This document shows, one piece after another, positions 7,245-13,837 of a stretch of DNA of 38,378 bases. How positions within the stretch are numbered: the first letter of the stretch is position 1; each line of letters begins with the position of its first letter. The notes beneath the pieces were generated by a model that saw nothing but the letters and a program-made list of their open reading frames with translations, was not told where the DNA came from and searched no databases. The translations under genes were made by a program, and so were the position numbers. Source of the stretch: a virus; the IMG/VR virus record IMGVR_UViG_3300009161_000110, positions 1 through 38,378 of that record; one strand, written 5' to 3'.

Positions 7245-7520
7245 ATGACAACTTCAACATACAACATCAGAATTGAGAACGAAAAATTTGGAAAATTGGT
7301 TGACGAAACATTCGTGGACGGGACACAGTTCAAATTGTTCCTTAAAATGGTCCACGGGTGTTTGGAACTGAAGAACGACTTGACATTCTTCAATGGAGTG
7401 GACTTCTTGGTTCACGTTCCATACAAATACTTGGTTGACTCAATCGTATTAACATCAGTAGACGCTTACGGACTGGCTGACCACATGAAAAGTAAAGTAG
7501 AGGCATTAGTAACAAAATAA
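7245..7520 (+). CDS. Small unknown protein, 91 residues
   Basis: This is a soluble mixed alpha/beta protein starting MTTSTYNIRIENEKFGKL, with no recognised motif. Codons are biased to C- and G-ending forms (AAC, GAC, TTC, TTG) compared with the tagged genes, like the genes at 6441 and 10979. This suggests a highly expressed early product. It is followed after 11 bases by a membrane protein gene, probably on the same message. Confidence 0.8.
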   Translation: MTTSTYNIRIENEKFGKLVDETFVDGTQFKLFLKMVHGCLELKNDLTFFNGVDFLVHVPYKYLVDSIVLTSVDAYGLADHMKSKVEALVTK

Positions 7521-7531
7521 ATTGACAAACT

Positions 7532-7765
7532 ATGGGATTTTTAATATTTTTAGGAGTGGCCCTATACTTCGGGTTTAAATATTGGAAAGAATTTGCCAAA
7601 TTTATTATCATCGGTGTTTTACTTATTTTTGCATACATCGTTGTAACCCTTAAAGACGCTTACGACTACGTAACAGAACCAACTAACACTGAACAGGTGG
7701 TAACACCAAAACCTGTTAAAGATGTCATTACAACAAAAGTAGATAGTGTTTATCTTGTAATATAA
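7532..7765 (+). CDS. Small membrane protein, two hydrophobic segments
   Basis: This 77-residue protein has hydrophobic stretches at residues about 2-16 (GFLIFLGVALYFGFKYW) and 23-40 (FIIIGVLLIFAYIVVTL), then a polar tail ending TKVDSVYLVI. It looks like a two-helix inner-membrane protein. No family is recognised. A holin is conceivable from size and topology, but no lysis gene lies beside it and its promoter context is early-type, so I do not claim that. Confidence 0.75.
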   Translation: MGFLIFLGVALYFGFKYWKEFAKFIIIGVLLIFAYIVVTLKDAYDYVTEPTNTEQVVTPKPVKDVITTKVDSVYLVI

Positions 7766-7773
7766 AATTGTTT

Positions 7774-7854
7774 CCTTGTGTCGTATAAACAAGGTGGTGG
7801 AACCCGATAAATCCTATCGGCCCTAAAGGAGACGTAACAGTCTCCTTTTCTTGT
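7774..7854 (+). other. Structured RNA region with alternative pairings, ending in a terminator
   Basis: CCTTGT (7774-7779) can pair with ACAAGG (7789-7794). The ACAAG of that same arm can instead pair with CTTGT at 7850-7854, enclosing two local hairpins: CCGATA/TATCGG (7804-7820) and AAGGAGAC/GTCTCCTT (7826-7847). The last hairpin plus TTTTCTTG acts as a terminator. It could be just the terminator of the 7245-7765 unit, or a switch or small RNA. Confidence 0.45.
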
Positions 7855-7860
7855 TTCATG

Positions 7861-7868
7861 ATATTTAT
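7861..7868 (+). promoter_or_regulatory. ATATTTAT box before the tagged gene at 7883
   Basis: ATATTTATATAAA lies 14 bases before the ATG, immediately downstream of the structured terminator region. Confidence 0.55.
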
Positions 7869-7882
7869 ATAAAAAGTCACAA

Positions 7883-8191
7883 ATGAAAAATATTATTATA
7901 TCTGAAAAACAATTAGACAAATTAGTTAACAGAGTTAACAAAAGTGTTAACGAGAATCACGAAGAAGGTTCTTATATGGCTAAACAACAATTATTCACTA
8001 TTGCGACTTTAGCATATAAGATGTGGGAGTCTATGGAGGAAGGAGAACAACTTGAAGATTGGATGGAGAGTAAGATTGCTCAGGCAGAACAAAGTGTCAC
8101 TACAGTGGTTAAAACATTCATGTATAAAGACATTACGAATAAAGGTGGGATGGGTAAATTAAATTACGATGAAATAATTATTGGGAATTAA
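7883..8191 (+). CDS. Tag A protein, 102 residues
   Basis: The N-terminus MKNIIISEKQLDKLVNRV is tag A with I-S-E at residues 6-8. The remainder is helical, with an acidic stretch (WESMEEGEQLEDWMESK) and a Gly/Lys loop near the end; no family is recognised. It stands alone between an ATATTTAT box and a strong terminator. Confidence 0.82.
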   Translation: MKNIIISEKQLDKLVNRVNKSVNENHEEGSYMAKQQLFTIATLAYKMWESMEEGEQLEDWMESKIAQAEQSVTTVVKTFMYKDITNKGGMGKLNYDEIIIGN

Positions 8192-8210
8192 AAAAATAAT
8201 TGATTAATGT

Positions 8211-8244
8211 TAATCCCTATCCTATCATTAGGGTGGGGATTTTT
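8211..8244 (+). terminator. Rho-independent terminator directly before the next start
   Basis: AATCCC/GGGATT (8212-8217 with 8236-8241) extended by an inner ATCCTA/TAGGGT stem and followed by TTTTT. Its T run ends 3 bases before the ATG at 8247. Confidence 0.8.
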
Positions 8245-8246
8245 AT

Positions 8247-8498
8247 ATGGAACAATTTATTAAATATTACAAAGACCGACCTATTCAGTTCAGTATTCCT
8301 TCTAATGGTGGGACCAAGTTATCTATAAAATTAATTGAATATGATTATACTACAAAAGTGGTAAACTTATTATTATTGAATCGGGAAGAGTATAAAGTGT
8401 TCACAGATGGGATGGTAAAACATTATATAACTAAGGAAATAGAAAATATTCTAAAACTGTTTTCAATCAAGGAAGATTTTATAATCAGTTTTTCCTAA
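8247..8498 (+). CDS. Unknown 83-residue protein
   Basis: The gene starts right after a terminator T run (TTTTTATATGG), with no promoter box in between. It must be read through from upstream, be controlled by termination, or use a different start. The sequence is a small alpha/beta protein (MEQFIKYYKDRPIQFSIP, ending in FSIKEDFIISFS) without a recognised motif or tag. Confidence 0.65.
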   Translation: MEQFIKYYKDRPIQFSIPSNGGTKLSIKLIEYDYTTKVVNLLLLNREEYKVFTDGMVKHYITKEIENILKLFSIKEDFIISFS

Positions 8499-8505
8499 TG
8501 TTTTA

Positions 8506-8513
8506 ATATTTAT
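8506..8513 (+). promoter_or_regulatory. ATATTTAT box before the gene at 8529
   Basis: ATATTTATACTAAAAG lies 15 bases before the ATG; the nearby AATTATTATGG start context is also found before the minus-strand DUF6915 gene. Confidence 0.55.
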
Positions 8514-8528
8514 ACTAAAAGAATTATT

Positions 8529-8969
8529 ATGGATAAACATTTAAAAGAAATATTGTTTGAAGAAGTGACCAAGAGAGGATTACTTTCAGAACAAAAAACA
8601 GGAACCAAAGATTTTGTTGAGATGGTTTCATTATTATTTCACTCAAGAACTCAATCCCATACATTACATCTACAAACTAAATCATTTGCCGAACATAGTG
8701 CGTTGAATACTTATTATGATGAGATTGGAGATATAGTTGACGGAATCATTGAATCATATCAAGGTAAATACAGTATCATCAAAGGTTATAAAAAATACGA
8801 TATTGAGGATTATAAAGATACTACAACAACTATTAACTACTTCAAAGAACTATATAGTAAAGTTGAAGATTTAAGAGACTGTTGCAAAGATTCATACATC
8901 CAAAATGAAATTGATAATGTTTGTAAATTATTAAACTCAACTTTATACAAGTTAAGATTCTTAAAGTAA
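8529..8969 (+). CDS. DUF5856-like ferritin/Dps-fold protein
   Basis: This 146-residue protein has the pattern H-x-x-H-L-x-T-x-S-F-A-E-H-x-A-L...Y-Y-D-E-I-G-D-I-V-D-G-I-I-E-S-Y-Q-G-K. It matches the four-helix, Dps-like arrangement of phage DUF5856 proteins: a helix with H/L/Q, then an E/D-rich helix ending YQGKY. The first 22 residues are a separate segment with F-E-E after I-L and L-L-S-E-Q, resembling a tag B-type targeting end. If the ferritin-like fold holds, a nucleoid-binding or metal-binding role in the virion or early infection is possible. I recognise the family with moderate confidence. Confidence 0.72.
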   Translation: MDKHLKEILFEEVTKRGLLSEQKTGTKDFVEMVSLLFHSRTQSHTLHLQTKSFAEHSALNTYYDEIGDIVDGIIESYQGKYSIIKGYKKYDIEDYKDTTTTINYFKELYSKVEDLRDCCKDSYIQNEIDNVCKLLNSTLYKLRFLK

Positions 8970-8987
8970 AAAACACAAAACATTTTT

Positions 8988-9018
8988 AAACCCTCACTAT
9001 TTTTAGTGGGGGTTTTTT
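8988..9018 (+). terminator. Rho-independent terminator
   Basis: AAACCCTCACTA (8988-8999) pairs with TAGTGGGGGTTT (9004-9015) over 12 bp with one G-T pair and a TTTT loop, followed by T6. Confidence 0.82.
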
Positions 9019-9032
9019 ATTATACTTCCGTT

Positions 9033-9377
9033 ATGAATGATAGAATACATCCAAAACGATTAATAATGTTTGTGGATGAAGTACGCAAAAACTATCCTGA
9101 GACGGAAAACAGTGAAAACTATCGGTTCTATTATTTATATACTGATTATCAAGAACCACAAGAATTTTTATTAGTTATTGTTAATCCAAATTCTATGGAA
9201 AGAGTGTCACGAAAACTTCATCATTCATTACAATTATGGAAAGGTTTATTTGGATTTACTGAATCATCCATCATGACGGAAGACGAATTCCAAAGAACTA
9301 TTGAAACTCAATTAAGAGAATTACAAAATATTGTGAGAGGAACTAAATACACTTCGGTTTTTTATGAGGTGTGGTGA
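9033..9377 (+). CDS. Unknown 114-residue protein
   Basis: The start is the ATG at 9033; the in-frame GTG at 9006 lies inside the terminator stem and is unlikely. The protein (MNDRIHPKRLIMFVDEVRKN...) is alpha/beta with aromatic-rich strands (RFYYLYTDY) and ends GTKYTSVFYEVW. No family is recognised and there is no tag. No ATATTTAT or TAnnTTTG box lies between the terminator and the start; only TTATACTTCC is present. Confidence 0.72.
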   Translation: MNDRIHPKRLIMFVDEVRKNYPETENSENYRFYYLYTDYQEPQEFLLVIVNPNSMERVSRKLHHSLQLWKGLFGFTESSIMTEDEFQRTIETQLRELQNIVRGTKYTSVFYEVW

Positions 9378-9394
9378 TAAATTCTTTTTCATGT

Positions 9395-9402
9395 ATATTT
9401 AT
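9395..9402 (+). promoter_or_regulatory. ATATTTAT box, 7 bases before ATG at 9410
   Basis: TATATTTATATGTAACATG: the box lies just after the stop of the preceding gene and supports 9410, not an upstream GTG, as the start. Confidence 0.55.
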
Positions 9403-9409
9403 ATGTAAC

Positions 9410-10375
9410 ATGAAAAACCTCATTAAAAAAATATTAAGAGAACAAACCGAAGGAAGTGAAAATAAACCTCTTTCGGAAAAGGAAATTAGACTGTTTAAGT
9501 ATCTTAATAAACATAAACATGATAACCCAACACAGGAGAAATTATTGGACCTAATCAAAACTATGATGCCAATGATTGGTAGAAATACAACTGATGCAAG
9601 ATTCTATTACGAAGTCTATACTGCGAACTATAGACCTGAGGGTGATTATGAAAACTTAGATGGGTCAAACTTTGTGGATTACAGAGGATTTAAACAAAAA
9701 AGAACGCCGAACAATGATGCTTACACTTATACTGCAGGTAAAATACCATTCAAAGGTTCCAACTTAGAAGGGTTTTGGAATGTTAACTCTAAAAACCAAT
9801 GGTATTATGTTGTTAAATCATATGAATGGTATCCAATCTATTTGTTCATTAATAATCAATGGTATGTTGTTAGTAACTCATATTCATCATCAACCTCTAA
9901 ACAAATATCACACTCTAATCCTAGAAGAGGTGGATACGATAATAATCTTAGAGATGAGGTAATTAGAGTTACTCCTGATGAGATGAAAACACTTATCAAT
10001 GGTAAACCTTTAGATGATGTAAAAACGGACAGAGTAACTCAATTTGCAAATGTTATTGGTAAAGACCTTAACAAGAGTCATCCGTCTCGTTTAATTAGTA
10101 TGGGATGGGGTAACGATAAGAAGAAAGTTAAGTTTACAATACAGAAAGTTGAAAAGAAAGGTGGTAAAATTCATATGACAATACTAATTGACAAAGCAGG
10201 AACAGTTGAAGGGACCAACAAGATGGTAGTTAACCCTGAAGGATATATAGTACCAAGTCCGTTCTCAGAAGATATTGAAAAGGGTATTGAACAAAGGTTG
10301 TTAAGTGATTATAGTATCTACCTTAACGGAGATAATACCAAGTTCAAATTTAATCACCCTAACAATAATGGATAA
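9410..10375 (+). CDS. Tag B-like protein, 321 residues
   Basis: The N-terminus MKNLIKKILREQTEG matches tag B (I-L-R-E at residues 8-11). A charged helical region follows (ENKPLSEKEIRLFKYLNKHK), then a domain rich in W, Y and N (FWNVNSKNQWYYVVKSY, WYPIYLFINNQWYVVS), strand-rich and reminiscent of binding modules but not identified. Beyond that is a lysine-rich region and a C-terminal strand domain. The start at 9410 is chosen because the box sits just before it and the tag begins exactly there. The gene overlaps the next one by 8 bases. Confidence 0.82.
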   Translation: MKNLIKKILREQTEGSENKPLSEKEIRLFKYLNKHKHDNPTQEKLLDLIKTMMPMIGRNTTDARFYYEVYTANYRPEGDYENLDGSNFVDYRGFKQKRTPNNDAYTYTAGKIPFKGSNLEGFWNVNSKNQWYYVVKSYEWYPIYLFINNQWYVVSNSYSSSTSKQISHSNPRRGGYDNNLRDEVIRVTPDEMKTLINGKPLDDVKTDRVTQFANVIGKDLNKSHPSRLISMGWGNDKKKVKFTIQKVEKKGGKIHMTILIDKAGTVEGTNKMVVNPEGYIVPSPFSEDIEKGIEQRLLSDYSIYLNGDNTKFKFNHPNNNG

Positions 10376-10910
10376 GATACCTGAAAAAGCAATACTTAGT
10401 TTTGCTCAATTACAATTACCTGGTGTTGAGTTTACAATTGAACCTCACCATGATAAGTATTATTTAATGTTAGTTGTTGACTGTGCAAAGTTTGATAAAA
10501 ACAGTGATAAATTTGATGAGTCATACAGAAACAAACTAATAACCAAAAGACCAAAAGATGCTCATATATGGATATCAAACCCACTTAATAAAATTGAAAA
10601 AGTTAATATAGAAATTGAGAAATTCTTTGGTATTCATTTACAAATTTCGTTCTCATTTAAAAACTATGATTACTTAGACCCGATTGATAATAAGATTAAA
10701 AATGCTATATCACAATCAAGTAATCCTGATGTAAACTTTGAATTTACGGGGGATGGAACAAGTCCTATGTTAAGAGTTAAGTTTACCAATTATCCGTTAA
10801 AACGAGATGGAAAAAGTAATACCAAAGAATATGTTGAGGAACTTGAGGAACTAATGAATGGTGAGGTTCTTATCACCGACAACTATGATTGGGCATTTAG
10901 TTTAAAATAA
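10368..10910 (+). CDS. Unknown 180-residue protein coupled to the tagged gene upstream
   Basis: The start is the ATG at 10368 (MDKIPEKAILSFAQLQL), overlapping the stop of the preceding gene, so translation is likely coupled. The sequence has two similar alpha/beta halves around GVEFTIEPHHDKYYLMLVV and NPDVNFEFTGDGTSPMLRVKF, each a strand pair after a helix. It may be an internal duplication. There is no tag, signal or catalytic motif. Confidence 0.75.
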   Translation: MDKIPEKAILSFAQLQLPGVEFTIEPHHDKYYLMLVVDCAKFDKNSDKFDESYRNKLITKRPKDAHIWISNPLNKIEKVNIEIEKFFGIHLQISFSFKNYDYLDPIDNKIKNAISQSSNPDVNFEFTGDGTSPMLRVKFTNYPLKRDGKSNTKEYVEELEELMNGEVLITDNYDWAFSLK

Positions 10911-10921
10911 TATCTTTTTTA

Positions 10922-10953
10922 TTTGGCCAAACCAAGAAAGTTATATATCTTTG
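10922..10953 (+). promoter_or_regulatory. Bacteroidota-type promoter, TTTG-20-TATCTTTG
   Basis: TTTG at 10922-10925 and TATCTTTG at 10946-10953 are separated by exactly 20 bases. It serves the gene at 10979, with a leader of about 20 bases. Confidence 0.75.
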
Positions 10954-10978
10954 TGAAACAAAACTAAAACAAGGACAT

Positions 10979-11719
10979 ATGACAACTACAGTAACAACAA
11001 CATCAAAAATCAGAAATTACCAAGGCTCTAACTCTTTCGTTCTTAAAATGAAGGACGCCTTATCTAAATACGGTCGTTTGACTGAGAAACAATTGGCAGC
11101 TGCTGAGAAAGCCCTAATGACCAAGTCCGAAGTTAAGGTGGACGAACTACCTGAGGACATGAAGAGAATCGCTAACTACACAGGTGAGAACTCTTTCGTA
11201 TTGGACATCAAAAACAAATTGATGACTTACGGAACTCTTACATTCCCACAGACTACTGCGGCGGTTAAACAAATCCAAAAAGAGGAGGACAAAGCGAACA
11301 CTCGCAAGATGAACATCCCTACTGTTGGTGAGACAGTTAAAGTTGGTCGTTCAATCGGACAGAAGATGAAAGAACAATACGGTCTTCAGTTCAATCCAAT
11401 CCTTTTGGACATCACTAAGGTGTTGGCAGTATCACCAAAAGCGGTTAAATTCGCAGGTAAGATGACTGTAAAACGTGGAGATGTTTGTGTGTGTTGTGCT
11501 AAAACACTTACTGACGAGTTCTCAATGTTGACTAAGATGGGTAAGACATGTGCTAAACACATGGGTGTTGAATACATCACTGACTCAAGTCAAGCAGAAC
11601 GTTTCCGTAACGAGTACTTGGCGAAAGTTGAGGAAATCGGGGAGATGGAGTTTTGGGTTCCTAAATCTAAAATCATCAAATGGGAAGGTAAGACCGAAAT
11701 CATCTTGAAGATGATTTAA
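10979..11719 (+). CDS. Protein with tandem N-terminal repeat and C4/H-type zinc site
   Basis: This 246-residue protein has an N-terminal repeat twice: YQGSNSFVLKMKDALSKYG with LTEKQ, and YTGENSFVLDIKNKLMTYG with LTFPQ, each about 45 residues. The C-terminal part has VCVCCAKTLTDEFSML, G-K-T-C-A-K-H, spacing cysteines and a histidine as in small zinc ribbons (DUF6011-like). Such repeat plus ribbon proteins may bind nucleic acid, but I cannot assign a function. Codon choice is clearly more C-ending than in the tagged genes, and the promoter is near-perfect, so high early expression is likely. Confidence 0.82.
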   Translation: MTTTVTTTSKIRNYQGSNSFVLKMKDALSKYGRLTEKQLAAAEKALMTKSEVKVDELPEDMKRIANYTGENSFVLDIKNKLMTYGTLTFPQTTAAVKQIQKEEDKANTRKMNIPTVGETVKVGRSIGQKMKEQYGLQFNPILLDITKVLAVSPKAVKFAGKMTVKRGDVCVCCAKTLTDEFSMLTKMGKTCAKHMGVEYITDSSQAERFRNEYLAKVEEIGEMEFWVPKSKIIKWEGKTEIILKMI

Positions 11720-11726
11720 TTCAAAC

Positions 11727-11747
11727 GGGGGGAGGTTGACTCTCCCC
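11727..11747 (+). terminator. GC-rich hairpin after the zinc-site gene
   Basis: GGGGGGAG pairs with CTCTCCCC over 8 bp with a GTTGA loop. It is followed by AATAATAT rather than a T run, so it may stabilise the 3' end or terminate inefficiently. Confidence 0.5.
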
Positions 11748-11781
11748 AATAATATCACTAACATTAAATAAAATAAAAAAT

Positions 11782-12018
11782 ATGAGCTCAATAAGAAATA
11801 TGCAAACATTAGTTTTCAATACAAAAGATAAAACAATTCAGTTAACAGAAGGACACAGAGGCCTGTCTACAATCATACAAAGAATGGATAACGTGAGTAC
11901 TGTGAAATGTTCGGAATTAGGTTTCTATGAGGTTATGCAAAAACCTAATGAGGACAGTAACGCGATTCCTGTTATGAGATTACCTATCGCGAATACAAAC
12001 ATGTTTATCGTTTCGTAA
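11782..12018 (+). CDS. Unknown 78-residue protein
   Basis: This small strand-rich protein (MSSIRNMQTLVFNTKDKTIQ...) has a single C and several short beta segments. It has no recognised family, tag or membrane segment. It lies between a GC hairpin and a coiled-coil gene, and no clear promoter box precedes it. The upstream region is A-rich (AAATAAAATAAAAAAT), as is typical before Bacteroidota starts. Confidence 0.7.
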   Translation: MSSIRNMQTLVFNTKDKTIQLTEGHRGLSTIIQRMDNVSTVKCSELGFYEVMQKPNEDSNAIPVMRLPIANTNMFIVS

Positions 12019-12071
12019 TTTGACTTTTAGGATTTATAACTTATCATTGAATAGTAAATAAAAAAACAAAT

Positions 12072-12509
12072 ATGACTGTAAAACAAGCATTAAAGTTGAA
12101 GAACAAATTGGTTAAAGAAATTACCGAAGAACTACAAAAGGCTCAGTCCTACAATAGTGTTGAGGTAACCTCTACAAGACCGTATTCCTCAACAGAATCA
12201 TTGGAGAGGGCTTCCAAACTTACCAATGAATTGATTGAATTGAAAACAAAGATTCATCAAGCAAATACATCAGTGTATGGTAAGATTTTCAGATTGTCTG
12301 AATTGAAATCATTGGTGTCAAAAATTAAAATGTTGAACTGTACTGAAGGTACGTCAACAGACTACTACTCAAGACGTAGTGAAAATGCACCTGTAATGAC
12401 CTCAGAAATCTCAATCGTAGAAAGAGATGGAATGGTAAAAATTATGGAGGATGAGATTGAGTCAATCCAAGAAGAATTGGATACTCACAATGCTCTAACC
12501 GAAATTTAA
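12072..12509 (+). CDS. Coiled-coil protein, DIP1984/DUF6847-like
   Basis: This 145-residue, almost entirely helical protein has the order seen in DIP1984-type (septicolysin-annotated) proteins: KQALKLKNKLVKEITEELQK, then a helix with E-L-I-E-L-K-T-K-I-H-Q-A-N-T-S, then L-S-E-L-K-S-L. After a loop with a YYSRRSE motif, a final acidic helix follows. The function of that family is not established despite the toxin-like name. There is no signal peptide. The family match is moderate; the coiled-coil nature is clear. Confidence 0.75.
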   Translation: MTVKQALKLKNKLVKEITEELQKAQSYNSVEVTSTRPYSSTESLERASKLTNELIELKTKIHQANTSVYGKIFRLSELKSLVSKIKMLNCTEGTSTDYYSRRSENAPVMTSEISIVERDGMVKIMEDEIESIQEELDTHNALTEI

Positions 12510-12528
12510 TATCTGGGAGAGTTGAGTG

Positions 12529-12606
12529 ATGATGTTATACTACAACTTGTTATTCAGAACTGATGTTAAGATATTGATGAAGTACGGTCCTTTAGTCAAG
12601 ATTTAA
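12529..12606 (+). CDS. Possible 25-residue peptide
   Basis: An ATG with GGAGAG 8 bases upstream, rare in this window, opens a short frame (MMLYYNLLFRTDVKILMKYG and on). It is the only candidate gene in the stretch 12510-12711, and it could equally be chance. The rest of that stretch shows only the terminator at its end. Confidence 0.25.
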   Translation: MMLYYNLLFRTDVKILMKYGPLVKI

Positions 12607-12680
12607 GCGTTCAACAGTTAACCAATCAAATCTTAAAATTCTTATAACTTTAACATTTTGACCTCACTTGAACAGATATA

Positions 12681-12706
12681 AAAAAACCCCTCTTCGGAGG
12701 GGTTTT
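12681..12706. terminator. Bidirectional terminator with TTCG tetraloop
   Basis: AAACCCCTC-TTCG-GAGGGGTTT is flanked by A runs on one side and T runs on the other, so it ends transcripts from both directions. It separates the plus-strand genes ending at 12509/12606 from the minus-strand gene ending at 12712. The C(TTCG)G loop is a very stable tetraloop. Confidence 0.88.
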
Positions 12707-12711
12707 TGATT

Positions 12712-13401
12712 TTAAAATTTTGTGAAGAATACTTGACCTATATTATATTCTTCCTCAAGGTTTTCTTCAAACTCTAATTGTAACAGTTCGTCATCCATAT
12801 TAAATACGAATCTACCTTGGGACCCTTCATTAATTTCCCAACCACCATAGAAGTTTTCTAACCATCCATATAAAAAATCCAATACTCCTCTGTTAACCTG
12901 TTCGGTGGAATTACTGTCATAGGTGATACCACTCTCAATTTCACCACTATCACCACCACCTGCGAATACGACAACACCTTCTGAATAACCTTCATTAGAC
13001 ATGTATTCAAATATCGATTTTAAGTCCTCATTTTCAATGTCGGGTAGTTCAAGTGCATCTTCCATTCCTCTTGTTTCATAAACCATCTCACTGGCACTTA
13101 TTTTTAAAGTTCTCTCAACGCAATCTATATTAATATGTAATGTTCCTCTATTATCACAATCACTAACTGAAGCAGCAATTAAATCGTTTTCAGTTATTAT
13201 GTCATCAATAACATTATCAATTGCGTCATAAGACTCAACTCTAGTATTACCATCTCCGTACCATTCGTGGTCTCTCCAATCTTCAGTACATTCTTGTGTG
13301 TATATTGAGGTATTAACTTCTTTTTTCCCATAACCTTGAGCGTAATAAGCGAATAGTTTTAATGATTTCGCTTGTTCTTCAGTGATATTTACATTTTCCA
13401 T
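12712..13401 (-). CDS. Tag A-like acidic protein, 229 residues
   Basis: The start at 13401 gives MENVNITEEQAKSLKLF, a tag A variant with I-T-E at residues 6-8. The upstream in-frame ATG overlaps the ATATTTAT box and is not preferred. The protein is acidic, with VVVFAGGGDSGEIESG in the middle and FLYGWLENFYGGWEINEG later, a glycine/aromatic-rich domain that I do not recognise. It is the second gene of a minus-strand pair but has its own box at the stop of the upstream gene. Confidence 0.8.
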   Translation of the reverse strand: MENVNITEEQAKSLKLFAYYAQGYGKKEVNTSIYTQECTEDWRDHEWYGDGNTRVESYDAIDNVIDDIITENDLIAASVSDCDNRGTLHINIDCVERTLKISASEMVYETRGMEDALELPDIENEDLKSIFEYMSNEGYSEGVVVFAGGGDSGEIESGITYDSNSTEQVNRGVLDFLYGWLENFYGGWEINEGSQGRFVFNMDDELLQLEFEENLEEEYNIGQVFFTKF

Positions 13402-13405
13402 AACA

Positions 13406-13413
13406 ATAAATAT
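13406..13413 (-). promoter_or_regulatory. ATATTTAT box (minus) before the gene starting at 13401
   Basis: On the minus strand the arrangement is ATATTTAT-TGTT-ATG, 4 bases to the start. The box ends one base from the stop codon of the upstream DUF6915 gene. Confidence 0.55.
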
Positions 13414-13414
13414 C

Positions 13415-13765
13415 TTAGTCAATGTTTAATTCTAATGTTCTCATCATCCACATTGGACGTTCTTTACCTTCTAACGCCATTAACCATTCTTTTGCCGATG
13501 GTAGATGATTATAACAATCTTCCCTTACGTGTTGTTCCCCCACATATCGTGTATAAACGGTTTTACCTTCACTATTGATAAAAGACATACCAAACTTCTG
13601 TTCCATCTCAAATATCCCCTCTGAGTGGTGTCTAAACATCCTGTGATTGGAATGACCATACCAAGCTTTGGTCTCGTCAAACCAATTGTGTATATCAATA
13701 TATTCTTCCCATGTTCCTCCGAACTTTTTAGCGGATGATTTTGCATGTATGATTGGGTGAGCCAT
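13415..13765 (-). CDS. DUF6915 family protein
   Basis: This 116-residue protein has the characteristic order MAHPIIHAKSSAKKFGG, D-I-H-N-W-F-D-E-T-K-A, HRMFRHHSEGIFEMEQKFG, RYVGEQHVREDC, then P-S-A-K-E-W-L. The many conserved histidines and acidic residues suggest metal binding, but the family has no assigned function. It is untagged and sits behind an ATATTTAT box. Confidence 0.85.
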   Translation of the reverse strand: MAHPIIHAKSSAKKFGGTWEEYIDIHNWFDETKAWYGHSNHRMFRHHSEGIFEMEQKFGMSFINSEGKTVYTRYVGEQHVREDCYNHLPSAKEWLMALEGKERPMWMMRTLELNID

Positions 13766-13779
13766 AATAATTCTTTTTC

Positions 13780-13787
13780 ATAAATAT
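13780..13787 (-). promoter_or_regulatory. ATATTTAT box (minus) before DUF6915
   Basis: On the minus strand ATATTTATGAAAAAGAATTATTATG places the box 14 bases before the start. Confidence 0.5.
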
Positions 13788-13802
13788 AATTTACAAAAAA
13801 GA

Positions 13803-13833
13803 TTGTTAAATAATTGGATTATTCTTATTTTTG
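13803..13833 (+). promoter_or_regulatory. Bacteroidota-type promoter for the HD hydrolase
   Basis: TTG at 13803-13805 and TATTTTTG at 13826-13833 are 20 bases apart. The ATG follows after 4 bases, so the message should be leaderless. Confidence 0.65.
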
Positions 13834-13837
13834 TATT

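Noticed and set aside
7390-7638. Reverse-strand open frames across well-supported genes (for example 7390-7638, 18264-18524, 27755-28081)
   Set aside because: They lie opposite better-supported genes, have poor composition (runs of one residue type), and lack promoter boxes or coupled starts.
7532-7765. Two-helix membrane protein as a holin
   Set aside because: Topology alone is not enough; the gene is in an early-type unit and no endolysin is adjacent.
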